DNA from: Agarilytica sp033852165
GTDB taxonomy: Bacteria; Pseudomonadota; Gammaproteobacteria; Pseudomonadales; Cellvibrionaceae
Direction of reading: 5' to 3'
Assembly: GCA_033852165.1 (NCBI GenBank)
Contig: JAWSUZ010000009.1
Span: forward strand, 9,176 to 73,175
Length of the DNA stretch: 64,000 nucleotides
Shown here: one piece after another, positions 1 through 9,197 of the stretch
Layout: the number at the start of each line of letters is the position of its first letter
Numbering within the stretch: the first letter of the stretch is position 1
Made by a program: the position numbers and the translations under genes
The notes under the pieces: generated by a model
The model's input: only the letters and a program-made list of their open reading frames with translations
What the model was told of the DNA's origin: nothing
Databases searched by the model: none

Positions 1-1
1 C

Positions 2-196
2 TCACCTGCTATCGACCATCTGGGTGTTATTACCGTCGAATCAGATGGAGGGAATGGATGCATCGTTTCATGGCGTCAATTTTTTAACCCGAAGCCGGGT
101 TCATTAAAAGCGAAAATCATGCCCTTTATGATGAAATTTATTTTAGGGAAGGCCTTAAAAAATATTTCAAAGGAATTTGGAGGAAAGGCTATTTAG
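2..196 (+). CDS. C-terminal end of an SRPBCC-like protein (5' truncated by window)
   Basis: An open frame enters from the left edge and stops at TAG 194-196, giving 64 residues. The tail has alternating strands (LGVITVES, GCIVSWRQFF) followed by a helix-like end (MPFMMKFILGKALKNISKEF). This resembles the C-terminal strands and long helix of SRPBCC/polyketide-cyclase-like proteins. The family call is from pattern only; the start lies outside the window. Confidence 0.45.
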   Translation, partial: SPAIDHLGVITVESDGGNGCIVSWRQFFNPKPGSLKAKIMPFMMKFILGKALKNISKEFGGKAI

Positions 197-288
197 CAAA
201 AAATAGGATAGGTGAAGACTTAGTTATGGTTAACAAAAGAAGGGGATTAAATTAGAGTTCAATATTTTTCTACAGAAAACTGTGTCGC

Positions 289-1275
289 TCACTTTTTGAC
301 AGCGGCAATAGCGATGCGACACATCTTTTCACTATAACTGTTAATTTTCCAATGGCCAGGGCTCCAGCCCTTTAAAAACCTATGGAAGTCGGCCCAAGCG
401 ACAGGAAAAACCGATCGCCAAACGCTCTCCAACGCAGGAAAATCAACCGTCTTATTTTTCGAAATTAATGCTTTTTTCAGTTTCGAAAAGTAATAGTCAA
501 GCATCCAACTTTCTTGCGCCTCACATTCGTCATCATAAAGACAACTTCCCATAAAGTAAGCCAGATCCTTCATACCGCAGCCTCCGCCTACATACTGGAA
601 ATCAACAGCGGCAACAGATCTTCCGTCTTCGCTAAAACAAAAGTTTGCCAGCTTAGCATCGCCATGAACCAGCGTTTGGGGAACACCTTCGATCAACGCG
701 GAATCAAATAGAGGAGCGGATTTTTTGAGTTCAACATCACTTAAGGCCTCCAACTCATCTGGCCGAGTATCGAGATGCCAATAACATCCCTTTTCCCACA
801 AACCATCCGGCACAACGCCCATAAAGCACGCATGGAAATTAGCTAACCACGACAGACAAGCTTCGATTTCCTGCCGCCCAACAGACTCCAATCGTTTTGG
901 AAAACCGCAAGCATTCAAATCCTCAAGAACGAGTAATATCTCACTCTCCGAATGTTGCGCCCCTAAATACCGTGGAACCCGACAATCCTGACCACACACA
1001 TCAGCAAAATCCTGATAGAAATTCAACTCCACCTCATAGGACTTCACTTTACGCGCATGGGAAATATCCGTCGCCCAGCCTCTAGGGTGTCGCACCTCAT
1101 CCGGCCAACGGATGCATTTCACCACAACTGGCTCGGCACCTTGTAACGTTATCCGAGAAATTTCGCCGTAGCCACTCCACAACTCTTGGATCAGCTCAGT
1201 AGAAAGAATGGACTCCGCACCCGTAATTGAAAGCAAACGTAAAGTGGGGTCAGATGAACTTTTATTGCGCTTCAC
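289..1275 (-). CDS. Phosphotransferase, aminoglycoside/ecdysteroid-kinase-like
   Basis: This 328-residue protein has the APH/choline-kinase fold signature. The catalytic segment LVHGDAKLANFCF (HGD, with the downstream N) is followed by AAVDFQYVGGGCGMKDLAYF, where the D of VDF is the metal-binding Asp. An upstream LLVLEDL hinge also fits. Small-molecule O-phosphorylation is the family role; the substrate cannot be told. The start is GTG at 1275 with a weak CAGG upstream. Codons 6-10 lie inside one arm of a 15-bp inverted repeat whose partner is at 2144-2158, so the N-terminal dozen residues may be recent sequence. It stands alone, convergent with the gene fragment on its left. Confidence 0.8.
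   Translation of the reverse strand: MKRNKSSSDPTLRLLSITGAESILSTELIQELWSGYGEISRITLQGAEPVVVKCIRWPDEVRHPRGWATDISHARKVKSYEVELNFYQDFADVCGQDCRVPRYLGAQHSESEILLVLEDLNACGFPKRLESVGRQEIEACLSWLANFHACFMGVVPDGLWEKGCYWHLDTRPDELEALSDVELKKSAPLFDSALIEGVPQTLVHGDAKLANFCFSEDGRSVAAVDFQYVGGGCGMKDLAYFMGSCLYDDECEAQESWMLDYYFSKLKKALISKNKTVDFPALESVWRSVFPVAWADFHRFLKGWSPGHWKINSYSEKMCRIAIAAVKK
1245..1259 (+). repeat. 15-bp inverted repeat, left arm
   Basis: TGGGGTCAGATGAAC here is repeated exactly in the opposite orientation at 2144-2158. The two arms bracket the small membrane-protein gene. Similar GGGGTCAG strings recur near IS200-like/REP-type transposases in gammaproteobacteria (from memory). Confidence 0.6.
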
Positions 1276-1354
1276 TTGATAACCTGAGCTTCATACATTT
1301 ATGCAAATAAGGAGACAATAACAACGAGAACTATTAAATATGACGGCATCATAC

Positions 1355-2149
1355 TTAATCACAAAGCTCTCTCAGTTTTGACGCAATTCCAAAAGCAACC
1401 TTCGCATAATCTAAAGCCCCATCCGATGACATCGAATCAGGATCAACCGTTTCATGAGAAACGCTGTCCTTTAGTTTTCGCAAATCATGCAAAAGGCGAA
1501 CATCCTGATCGGTAATTTTTCCGCTCTCTTGCAAAACATGAATTTTGGATACAGCGCTCGCTTTTTCATGCGCACTAATCTGAATGCCTGCCGACTCAAT
1601 TACATTGAGCATTTCAGAATCCAAATGCGTCCAAGCAGCAGGAATAGCGGCCATGGGAGATATTCTCGCCATATCTGCCACCTCCCTTACAACTTTAGGA
1701 TCAACCGTCTTAACACGGCTCAACGCTTCGGTGGTTTCGCCAAGCAAGTCAGCGAACGGCTTCTCATCGTTGGACTTCTCTTCATTAGGCTTCATTTCCT
1801 GCTGATTCTCGCCCTGCGCTATTACAGACGCTGGGGTCGGCTTACTCAAACTCTCAGTAGCTCCCTTCTCAACATTAGATTTTATTGTCGCCAGCTCACG
1901 GCCAAAATTAATTTCAAAATCTCGGTACTTCATTCTCGCCATAGAGCGAATCACCTTCGATATAGGCTGACTGAATTTATAGACAAAAAATATCGCAACC
2001 AAAGGCCAAGACAATGATGAAATGATCGACGATATAAATTCAAATATATTAATAGTTATCACTCCCAACAAATTTCGAAAAAATCGGTTCCTGATTCCTA
2101 TTACAAATACGCTTAGACTATATGTGTATTCTGCCAGATTAATGTTCAT
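1355..2149 (-). CDS. Hypothetical single-span membrane protein
   Basis: I do not recognise this protein. Taking ATG at 2149 it has 264 residues. One strong hydrophobic segment (about residues 24-50, FISSIISSLSWPLVAIFFVYKF) is followed by a basic KVIRSMARMKYRDFEINFGREL stretch. A Lys/Glu/Pro-rich linker comes next, then a helical C-terminal half (VREVADMARISPMAAIPAAW to HDLRKLKDSVSH). The C-terminal half resembles DUF4145-like helical domains found beside membrane anchors. A longer frame starts at 2218 but would overlap the cupin gene. The chosen ATG sits inside one arm of the 15-bp inverted repeat, whose GGGG lies at ribosome-binding distance. Confidence 0.7.
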   Translation of the reverse strand: MNINLAEYTYSLSVFVIGIRNRFFRNLLGVITINIFEFISSIISSLSWPLVAIFFVYKFSQPISKVIRSMARMKYRDFEINFGRELATIKSNVEKGATESLSKPTPASVIAQGENQQEMKPNEEKSNDEKPFADLLGETTEALSRVKTVDPKVVREVADMARISPMAAIPAAWTHLDSEMLNVIESAGIQISAHEKASAVSKIHVLQESGKITDQDVRLLHDLRKLKDSVSHETVDPDSMSSDGALDYAKVAFGIASKLRELCD

Positions 2150-2158
2150 CTGACCCCA
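2144..2158 (-). repeat. 15-bp inverted repeat, right arm
   Basis: This is the exact reverse complement of 1245-1259. It covers the start codon of the membrane-protein gene and lies just after the cupin stop at 2170-2172. Confidence 0.6.
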
Positions 2159-2169
2159 TTTAATGTCAC

Positions 2170-2478
2170 CTAATAATGTATGGCCAGCCATATTGTTTCC
2201 GTATCCGGGGCGGTCCAACTTACCTTGTGCTTTTCATGTGCTTTGATATTGAGATAATCGCCAGATTTTAGGTCTATGGACTTTCCGTCTTCGAACGACA
2301 TACACGCTTTACCTTTGAGAACAATGACAAATTCGTTTTTATTTTGGTCATACCAGCCCACGTCCGGTGAGCTATGCCCCTTCGATATGATACGTTCTAT
2401 TTTGACACCCTCATTTTCAGCAAGAATTTCAAATACCTCATCACTTAAATCATCCGGTATAGAATCGAAAATATTCAT
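2170..2478 (-). CDS. Cupin-domain protein, small
   Basis: This 102-residue single-domain cupin has the beta-strand pattern FVIVLKGKACMSFEDG, then LKSGDYLNIKAHEKHKVSWT, the two conserved cupin motifs. The second motif keeps G-D-x-(x)3-A-x-x-x-H; the first has no His pair, so metal binding is doubtful. It may bind a small molecule or act on a sugar-like ligand; the substrate is unknown. An A/G-rich AAGAG stretch precedes the ATG. The membrane-protein gene follows 20 bp downstream on the same strand. Confidence 0.8.
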   Translation of the reverse strand: MNIFDSIPDDLSDEVFEILAENEGVKIERIISKGHSSPDVGWYDQNKNEFVIVLKGKACMSFEDGKSIDLKSGDYLNIKAHEKHKVSWTAPDTETIWLAIHY

Positions 2479-2885
2479 CTCTTATTTTCCTGTTAAATTC
2501 AAACGTGAAACCTGAAAAATCACAGCGTGAACTTTGGCGTAAACAACAACCCAATGACACACTGAACCGTGATAGTTCAAAATGAAAAGTGAAAATTTCG
2601 GTCACAACCCCATGCGGCCGAAGGTATCTCAGTAAAATACAGCCTAACATTCGTACAAAACAACATTGGCAACACTCAAATCATTGCCAACCACCAGCTT
2701 CTTATACATAATTAGGAAAAAAATATGGGCCGTAACGAACCAAAATAAATAGGGGCATATCTTTCTTTCATAAATTTGGCGTCTACCTTCCATTTTATGG
2801 AACAATACCCCAAGGTTTCTGTTGTCGAATCTATATCCGTATAATTATTCAAAACAAAAATAGAACTTTTGCAAACCTATTTATT
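2479..2885. other. Intergenic region, no gene seen
   Basis: About 400 bp separate the divergent cupin and cytochrome genes. It is AT-rich near the cytochrome start and should hold both promoters. The short open frames inside lack protein-like composition. Confidence 0.5.
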
Positions 2886-4943
2886 ATGAAGATAACTGCT
2901 CCCCCAAAAACCTCGCACATAAAAGCATTAGCAAAATCTAAGTGGTCTTGGATTATTATCGTTAGCCTTATTGCCCTGCTCGCTATTAATTATGCGTTCA
3001 AGGTCTCAGCGGCTATAGAAAAGTTAGAGTTTGCCCTCACACCGCCCGACTTGCCACCCTATCAAGACTTAGCTATCAAATTTCTCAACGCCCCAGAAGA
3101 GGGCTCAGCCACGCCATTCGATTTTTACCATGAGAGCCAAGGCACTTCCATTTTACCCTATAACTGGTTTGTTGCTCTTGAGCGACCGAGAACAAACCCC
3201 TGGCTGCTACTCTTTGGGTCAGAAGAACTCTTCACTAAAGAATTCATATTAAAGCTCGGCTTTATACCCGACAAAGTATCATCAACAAATCCCGATGGAC
3301 TACCGGTAGGGTTTGCCAAAACAGAAAGTATGTATTTCCCTGGCCTAGACCGTAAAGCCACCGCTGTTGGCTTTACCTGCTCCGCGTGCCATACAGGACA
3401 AATCGTCCATAACAGCACACGGTATATTATTGACGGCGGGCCAGCCATGATCGACCTTGGCTTACTACGAAAGTCGATTGGCGCGGCGCTGGGCCAAACC
3501 GCCCTATCAAGCCGATTCAACCTCCTTAACGGACGCTTCCAACGCTTTGCCGCTCGAGTACTTGGGAATAACAACAATGTAGTTACACGAAAAGCTCTAA
3601 AAGAAGCGCTTTCCAAAACAATTAAAGTCTTAATTGACGATAGCGACGTTATCGAAGTCACCGAAGGGTTCTCCCGCTTGGACGCCCTAAACCGAATCGG
3701 GAACCAAGTTTTTTACGATGCCTTAGACCGTAACGCCAATTACTCCCCGATTAATGCTCCCGTGAACTACCCCCATATATGGTCGTCCTCATGGTTTGCC
3801 TGGGTTCAATACGATGGCTCTATTATGCAACCCTTAATTCGAAACGCCGGCGAGGCGTTGGGAGTAGCAGCATTTGTCGACACCACAGCCGGCAGTGTTG
3901 AAAAACTCAAAATGTTAAAAGAACAGCGCTTTGCCTCGTCCATTCCTGTGGATAATCTCGCAGTGATAGAAAGCTGGATCGGCGGTAAACACCCACTAGA
4001 CAACGGGCATAAATTTGACGGAATACTAGCGCCAAGCTGGCCTAAAGACTTCCCGCAAATAGACACTGATTTAGCCAATAAAGGGCAGGCCTTATATAAA
4101 GACCACTGCCAAGGATGCCACTTGCCCGTCACCAATGATCCAGAATTCTGGACCGACAAGAATTGGAAAAAAATAAAATACGTGAACGATGGTGAAGCAT
4201 ATGAATCCGATAAGGCTTACTTGGAATTACCCATTATCCCTCATGAAGAAATTGGAACAGACTTGGCACAAGGGAACGTCCTAACAACAAGGACTGTCGA
4301 CACAACTGGTGTTGGCCTAAATTTAGATATTTGCACCTGGGAAGCGGAAGATCCTTCCGGAGTAGGTGTCAGACCGAAACTAACATTCCTACCATTTAGA
4401 GACAGCGCAACAGCAAATTTCGGCATGGCTTTAGGTGCCTTTGCAGAAATGACCAGTCAAAATTGGTTTAAGCAAAATAATATCCCAAAAAAATGGCAAA
4501 GCCATTACGAAGGCAACCGCCCCAATTGTCTGCAAGTGGGAAAAGGCTACCGTGCTCGCCCTCTCAATGGTATTTGGGCAACCGCGCCCTTTCTGCATAA
4601 TGGCTCGATCCCCTCGCTGTATGACCTACTTTCTACCGAAATAGAAAGACCTACATTTGTACAGCTGGGCGGCTTAGATTTCGACCCCGTACACGTCGGC
4701 ATCGTTCAGGGCAAAGCCGTCCAAAGCTATAACCAACCACAAAATCACGAATCCTATAAAATCACCGACGATTACTATGATGGCCACTTTATATTGGATA
4801 CACGCGAGCCTGGTAACCACAATACCGGCCATGTATTCGACGGAGGAAAGGAGGACAAACTCAATAGAAAACCCGGCGTGATTGGCCGGAAGCTGGAAGA
4901 ACATGAAAAAATGGCCCTGATCGAATATCTTAAGACCCTATAA
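2886..4943 (+). CDS. RoxA-like diheme cytochrome c
   Basis: This 685-residue protein has an N-terminal membrane or signal segment (residues 21-36, WIIIVSLIALLAINYA). It has two c-type heme sites: CSACH at 165-169 and CQGCH at 408-412. The C-terminal block YRARPLNGIWATAPFLHNGS is the highly conserved element of the diheme peroxidase-like group that contains rubber oxygenase RoxA. It acts in the periplasm or outside the cell. Family members either cleave polyisoprene oxidatively or have unknown redox roles, and sequence alone does not decide between them. Length is close to RoxA (about 680). It is monocistronic with a strong terminator 38 bp downstream. Confidence 0.85.
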   Translation: MKITAPPKTSHIKALAKSKWSWIIIVSLIALLAINYAFKVSAAIEKLEFALTPPDLPPYQDLAIKFLNAPEEGSATPFDFYHESQGTSILPYNWFVALERPRTNPWLLLFGSEELFTKEFILKLGFIPDKVSSTNPDGLPVGFAKTESMYFPGLDRKATAVGFTCSACHTGQIVHNSTRYIIDGGPAMIDLGLLRKSIGAALGQTALSSRFNLLNGRFQRFAARVLGNNNNVVTRKALKEALSKTIKVLIDDSDVIEVTEGFSRLDALNRIGNQVFYDALDRNANYSPINAPVNYPHIWSSSWFAWVQYDGSIMQPLIRNAGEALGVAAFVDTTAGSVEKLKMLKEQRFASSIPVDNLAVIESWIGGKHPLDNGHKFDGILAPSWPKDFPQIDTDLANKGQALYKDHCQGCHLPVTNDPEFWTDKNWKKIKYVNDGEAYESDKAYLELPIIPHEEIGTDLAQGNVLTTRTVDTTGVGLNLDICTWEAEDPSGVGVRPKLTFLPFRDSATANFGMALGAFAEMTSQNWFKQNNIPKKWQSHYEGNRPNCLQVGKGYRARPLNGIWATAPFLHNGSIPSLYDLLSTEIERPTFVQLGGLDFDPVHVGIVQGKAVQSYNQPQNHESYKITDDYYDGHFILDTREPGNHNTGHVFDGGKEDKLNRKPGVIGRKLEEHEKMALIEYLKTL

Positions 4944-4980
4944 CAAAATTGATAATCATAATCAGATAATTCCTAATAAC

Positions 4981-5018
4981 AGCTGCCGGAACCTAAACTT
5001 TCCCGGCAGCTATTTTTA
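4981..5018 (+). terminator. Rho-independent terminator of the cytochrome gene
   Basis: A perfect 9-bp stem (AGCTGCCGG at 4981-4989 with CCGGCAGCT at 5003-5011) is followed by ATTTTTATT. Confidence 0.85.
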
Positions 5019-5027
5019 TTCTTTCAG

Positions 5028-5325
5028 TCACCACACACAATAATCGAAGCGCGCCTTTCCCTTCATACCCCCCTCTAGGCTTACCCGCAAAACAATCTGT
5101 GCGATATCACGCTGATGAATATAATTGAACGGAACATTACCGTTGTTATACAACATTAAAGTCTCACCGCTTTCGATCTTCTCGACCAATAGGGGGTCGC
5201 GGTTATGCTTCGGTAAATTACCACTAAGCGATCCCTTACCAAGTATGCGGCAAGACCGTAACAGCGTCACATTGATCTCAGCTTGGTTTATCCAAAACTC
5301 TTCACGTTGTAGCTTGGATTACACA
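5028..5325 (-). pseudogene. Relic of an NAD-dependent epimerase/dehydratase
   Basis: An open minus-strand stretch reads EEFWINQAEINVTLLRSCRI, then NNGNVPFNYIHQRDIAQIVL. This matches the middle of NAD-dependent epimerases (the segment after the YxxxK site: 'rPcrilG', 'fnyvHvrDia'). There is no Rossmann GxxGxxG part, no catalytic YxxxK and no proper C-terminus, so only about 95 residues remain. It probably marks an old deletion. Confidence 0.5.
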
Positions 5326-5511
5326 TAGCCGCCGTATTCACCCAAGCCAATGCTTTTATTGGTTTCGGATGTAGGGTTTAAGGAAGGTGTATTCCGGTCG
5401 TATATCCATGCGAATTCTACCCATAGGATTCGAGGCTTTAGACGGTATTGGAAAGATTCTCGAAATGCTCTAACTACATCCAGACATTAATCTGTCCTAC
5501 TTATTTTTGGC

Positions 5512-5541
5512 CAAAAAAAACCGCCTCTCAGAACGGTTTTT
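5512..5541 (-). terminator. Rho-independent terminator after FHA gene 1
   Basis: On the minus strand AAAACCG, a 10-nt loop and CGGTTTT run into a row of eight Ts. It lies 31 bp beyond the stop of the FHA gene and would close the TOMM operon. Confidence 0.8.
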
Positions 5542-5571
5542 AGGAAGGGAATCGATCAGCTGAAAACTGGT

Positions 5572-6522
5572 TCACGCATGCATCGAATTCATCACATTAC
5601 CACCAAATATTTCCACTTGATTACTGCCAAAACGAATCTCACAGTTGCGCCGCTCTATGGCCATTGGAATGGTATAGTTTTCGGGTAACGATTTTACAAT
5701 CGCTTTTCGTAAACGATAAATATGGATATTGACAAGCGTTTCCTTGAGTCCCAGCATCTTGCTAAATTTATCTTTATCGATCCATCCCTGCTCGCCATCG
5801 GCAATGCCCGCTTCACTGTCTTCATTACGCTTACGTGCTAAAACCAAAGCCAAATAATGATGCTGACGCATTCCTAGGTCTACCTCCGTTTCGCCCAGGT
5901 GAAAACGCAGACCGATATGTTCTTCGTTTTGGCTGGCGTTAAAGGTATATTTAATCAAAGGCTGAGCATGGTTAACCGTATTGTGCGTGAGTGTTGTATC
6001 CACATGAGATGCGGCGGCATCGATAAAACGCCATATTTTGTCCGACGTTCCCACACAGTCACCGCTCTTAAGGACCACAATGCCGCTCGCACTTTCGCAC
6101 AACCACTTCCCCTCGTTCGAGATGTAAAGCGTAACCTCCGGTGCGACCTCGGATGGCAGCGCCATTATTCCGTGTAGTTCAATTTCACCTAGACCTCGCG
6201 TAACCGGAATCAGCATACACACAGGGGGAGAGGCATCGACTAACTCCCATACATCCGTATGCAGGTTGCCAAAGACTATTTTATCGCCTTCTTTCAATGG
6301 TTTTTTGACTTCGCTAGGAATCGGATGACCGTTCACAAAGGTGCCGTTACGACTCGTATCTTGTAGCGTCCAGTCTTTACCCGTCCAGCGGATGCGGGCG
6401 TGCATTCTCGACACGCCGGGGTTTTCGATACAGGTTTGAACCGACTCTTCGTGGCGACCAACAACGTGATACTGCTGGAGATAGGTATGTTTATTGGTAT
6501 TGAGGTTGAGTAACTTTGCCAT
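5572..6522 (-). CDS. FHA-domain/winged-helix regulator, copy 1
   Basis: This 316-residue protein starts with an FHA phosphothreonine-binding domain (residues about 1-95): GRHEE, VSRMHARI and RNGTFVNG carry the conserved G-R, S-x-x-H and N-G positions. A middle segment of unclear fold follows. The C-terminal third (about 205-300) looks like a winged helix: HHYLALVLARKR, LVNIHIYRLRKAIVKSL, then a wing ending in EIFGG. FHA domains read Thr phosphorylation, so the likely partner is the Ser/Thr kinase encoded four kilobases upstream in the same operon. An AGG lies 6 nt before the ATG. Two paralogues of identical length lie at 19763-20713 and 22750-23700. Confidence 0.85.
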   Translation of the reverse strand: MAKLLNLNTNKHTYLQQYHVVGRHEESVQTCIENPGVSRMHARIRWTGKDWTLQDTSRNGTFVNGHPIPSEVKKPLKEGDKIVFGNLHTDVWELVDASPPVCMLIPVTRGLGEIELHGIMALPSEVAPEVTLYISNEGKWLCESASGIVVLKSGDCVGTSDKIWRFIDAAASHVDTTLTHNTVNHAQPLIKYTFNASQNEEHIGLRFHLGETEVDLGMRQHHYLALVLARKRNEDSEAGIADGEQGWIDKDKFSKMLGLKETLVNIHIYRLRKAIVKSLPENYTIPMAIERRNCEIRFGSNQVEIFGGNVMNSMHA

Positions 6523-6560
6523 TTTTAACCTGTAAAATAGTCCAGCCGAATTCAGCTTTA

Positions 6561-6758
6561 GGGCACCTCTATTAATTCAAATTGCCTGAAAGCCCCTGAG
6601 GGCGGGTTCCTTACGTCTATTCGCAGCGTTGCTCACTTGCTGAGGACAAAGGTCAGGGTCTACCCCGTGAAACGCTTTGGGTATTAACTGCACAGAGCGC
6701 CTTGCCAACTGACGATAAGGGGTTCCACTTAGGCAAATTTCAATTAATAGAGACCTCC
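6561..6758. mobile_element. MITE-like element (198 bp) with terminal inverted repeats
   Basis: The ends are inverted copies: both read CTCTATTAATT then (C/G)AAATT(T)GCCT inward. TTA flanks both sides (6558-6560 and 6759-6761), consistent with a 3-bp target duplication. There is no coding capacity. It sits between the YcaO and FHA genes of the TOMM operon. Confidence 0.65.
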
Positions 6759-6830
6759 TTAAGTATAAACCCCTCCAATACGGAAGACAAAAGCGCGAAA
6801 AGCGCTAGTAAGCCCCGTACTTTCCTCTCC

Positions 6831-9107
6831 CTATATATAAAGCTCCTGCGAATTAATCGACGTTTCTGAATTAGGTTTTTCAAGCCATCCCATTGATAAT
6901 AACGCACGATACAAACGCTCGTTGCCAAACTGAGGCCACATATGGCATAGGCCGGGCACAAATACTTTAGCGGTTTTTAGGGGAATATGCCCTCGACTAT
7001 AATTCAGAACCAGCGTTTCAAAGTTGTGTGCTTTTAAGAGTTCAACAATCGACATGATATCGGCCTTGATATCACCATTGCTCGAAAGTTCAGGGGCTGT
7101 CGGCTTAGCCTTGGCATCGGGGAATAAATAGGGGCTCTGCTCTATTGCATCAAAGTCAAAGGGCGCATTTTTTTGATTTCTTATCGGAATCAATTGGCAC
7201 AATTCTGTTAATGCGCGCTGTGCGGCCATCTCGGGAATTAGATGGCAACCGAAGCCCATCACGAGGCCAGCGGTATTTTTGTTTTTCCCTATCGCCGCCA
7301 TTACCGGCACACCTAAATCATGGGTTAAATCCAACACCCAAAAATCATGTGCGTTATCAGCTTCTTTATTTCCTGAAGCGGGAGGTGATAACGAGGCTGT
7401 AAGCGCAGCCAAATTGCCTGCATCCAAACGTAACAAATCAAAAGCCGGACGCGGTATACGGTTGTACCACCAAATCGCTATCGCATCGCGTTCAATCAAT
7501 TCAAACAGCCCTTGTAGAATCGCTTCTTCCAAGGTATTACCCGCGGCACATCCGTTAGAATGCCAACGGCCAAATTGATCTTCGTCTAAAGGGATATTGG
7601 TAAAACACAGACTTAAAGGCAGGTAGACACTTTCATTCGAACTGATCGACCAAGCGGGTAGCCAGTGAATTTTGCGTCCGTCATAGGGCTGGGCAGATTG
7701 TTTACGCGTAAAGTCTGCATGCTCGGGATTATTAAAGTTTCGATATTGCTGCGCGCTATACGGTGCGAGATCCTGAAAACTAACGCTGCGTTTTCCGGCA
7801 TCCTGTAGTTCAGATTGTGTATATTTGAGCAAAGGAACATCTGTCCGGTAAAGCGCGCAATAACGCTCTACGGCTTCCGATAATGCACTGGCTTGTGACT
7901 GTTGATGGCTCACGCCTTTACCCATGCAAATCTGCACAAATTCATTTTGATCGAAGGCCTGTTTTTTTGTTTGAACCGGCGATTTGAAAAAACCGGTGCG
8001 GTAAATATTGATAGGGTCTTCACTTTGAGTCTCAACTTCCTGCAAGTGACTAATAATTCCTGTTATAGGGCTGACCAATGGCATCAGTTTTTTTACGGTA
8101 TCTTCTGCGGATATACTGCGTGAACCGCCATCTTTTTCAAACACTCCGATGCAGGTGTTTAGTTGAATCGGTTCGCAGATTTGCTGAGCAAAATCATGCG
8201 CGACATCTAAGTACGGATTAATCGCATGATACTCTGTGACATTTTCTTGCCGCGTATAGACAGCCAATTGGCGATCTTCAGTGCTCTGTAATTGAGATAA
8301 TAATAGCTCGCCTATATCATGCGACTGCCGTGAGGTGAATACTTGGTCGGCAACAAAGGCATAACTATGGGCACGCTCTGGCCAGCGATTAATTAGCATT
8401 TTTCTAACGGGCTGATTGTCCAATATCAGCTGTTGTTGGCGACAAAATAACGGCATTTCGTCTCGTTTAAATAAGGGGCTAATCCAGATTTTTTCCCCGC
8501 TAATCGTCATTACCAAGAAGTTTTCATTAATACACACATCGGGGATTCGTGGATCGAGAAAGTCATCGACGACGATTAAACTGAAAGATTCTTTGAACGA
8601 CGGTGATATCTTAGCGTTGGCGACCATCTCCTGATGAACGCGATCAAGAACATCTTCAAGAAAAGTCTCGAAAGCCGTTACCGCTCTCAAAGACAATGCC
8701 GAAAGATTTACACATTCACAGATATCGTTAAAATATCGATAGCATATAGCGCCGCCACCTATTCGATTAACATCATCAAATATCGGACGTTGATAGCGCT
8801 CGAAAATTTCGAAAGACTTCGCATCCACGAGTAAATCAGACTCAACAAGTTGATTAATTTGAAAATAGAATAGAGCCGTTTTTTGATCATCCCGAATTTT
8901 ACCTGATTGAATAATTTCACCCACACAGCTTGATCCATCAATGTCAGCCAAAAATGGGAACTGTGCTACAGGGAATAACAACTGCTGTGAAGCTGATACC
9001 AGCAGGACATCGTTATTATCCATTACGTAGGTGTTTAGCCGGGAATGCCACCGAAGAACGCTTTCAGAGTTCGGCTTTTTATTGGCGAAAATATTTTGAG
9101 CGATCAT
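6831..9107 (-). CDS. YcaO-domain TOMM cyclodehydratase (fused C-D type)
   Basis: This 758-residue protein matches a fused TOMM cyclodehydratase. The N-terminal ~360 residues fit the E1-like/leader-binding partner domain (residual E1-like fold, MRLISPLF-type strands poorly conserved). The C-terminal ~390 residues are YcaO. ATP-binding motifs are visible: SALSEAVERY near residue 405 and EEAILQGLFELIERDA near 525. It would use ATP to cyclise Cys/Ser/Thr of the precursor to azolines. The Pro-rich C-terminus (PxPxP) usual in azoline-forming YcaO proteins is absent; the protein ends INSQELYI. The start is ATG 9107 with GTGGAG six bases upstream; a GTG at 9119 is also open. The amidohydrolase gene is 90 bp upstream in the same direction. 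Confidence 0.85.
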   Translation of the reverse strand: MIAQNIFANKKPNSESVLRWHSRLNTYVMDNNDVLLVSASQQLLFPVAQFPFLADIDGSSCVGEIIQSGKIRDDQKTALFYFQINQLVESDLLVDAKSFEIFERYQRPIFDDVNRIGGGAICYRYFNDICECVNLSALSLRAVTAFETFLEDVLDRVHQEMVANAKISPSFKESFSLIVVDDFLDPRIPDVCINENFLVMTISGEKIWISPLFKRDEMPLFCRQQQLILDNQPVRKMLINRWPERAHSYAFVADQVFTSRQSHDIGELLLSQLQSTEDRQLAVYTRQENVTEYHAINPYLDVAHDFAQQICEPIQLNTCIGVFEKDGGSRSISAEDTVKKLMPLVSPITGIISHLQEVETQSEDPINIYRTGFFKSPVQTKKQAFDQNEFVQICMGKGVSHQQSQASALSEAVERYCALYRTDVPLLKYTQSELQDAGKRSVSFQDLAPYSAQQYRNFNNPEHADFTRKQSAQPYDGRKIHWLPAWSISSNESVYLPLSLCFTNIPLDEDQFGRWHSNGCAAGNTLEEAILQGLFELIERDAIAIWWYNRIPRPAFDLLRLDAGNLAALTASLSPPASGNKEADNAHDFWVLDLTHDLGVPVMAAIGKNKNTAGLVMGFGCHLIPEMAAQRALTELCQLIPIRNQKNAPFDFDAIEQSPYLFPDAKAKPTAPELSSNGDIKADIMSIVELLKAHNFETLVLNYSRGHIPLKTAKVFVPGLCHMWPQFGNERLYRALLSMGWLEKPNSETSINSQELYI

Positions 9108-9197
9108 ACACAACTCCACAATTCAAGACGACATACAACACAGCCTTGTGCCGCAATAACATTGGCCTTAAGCCCTATATTTTTAGCATAATGGCTA

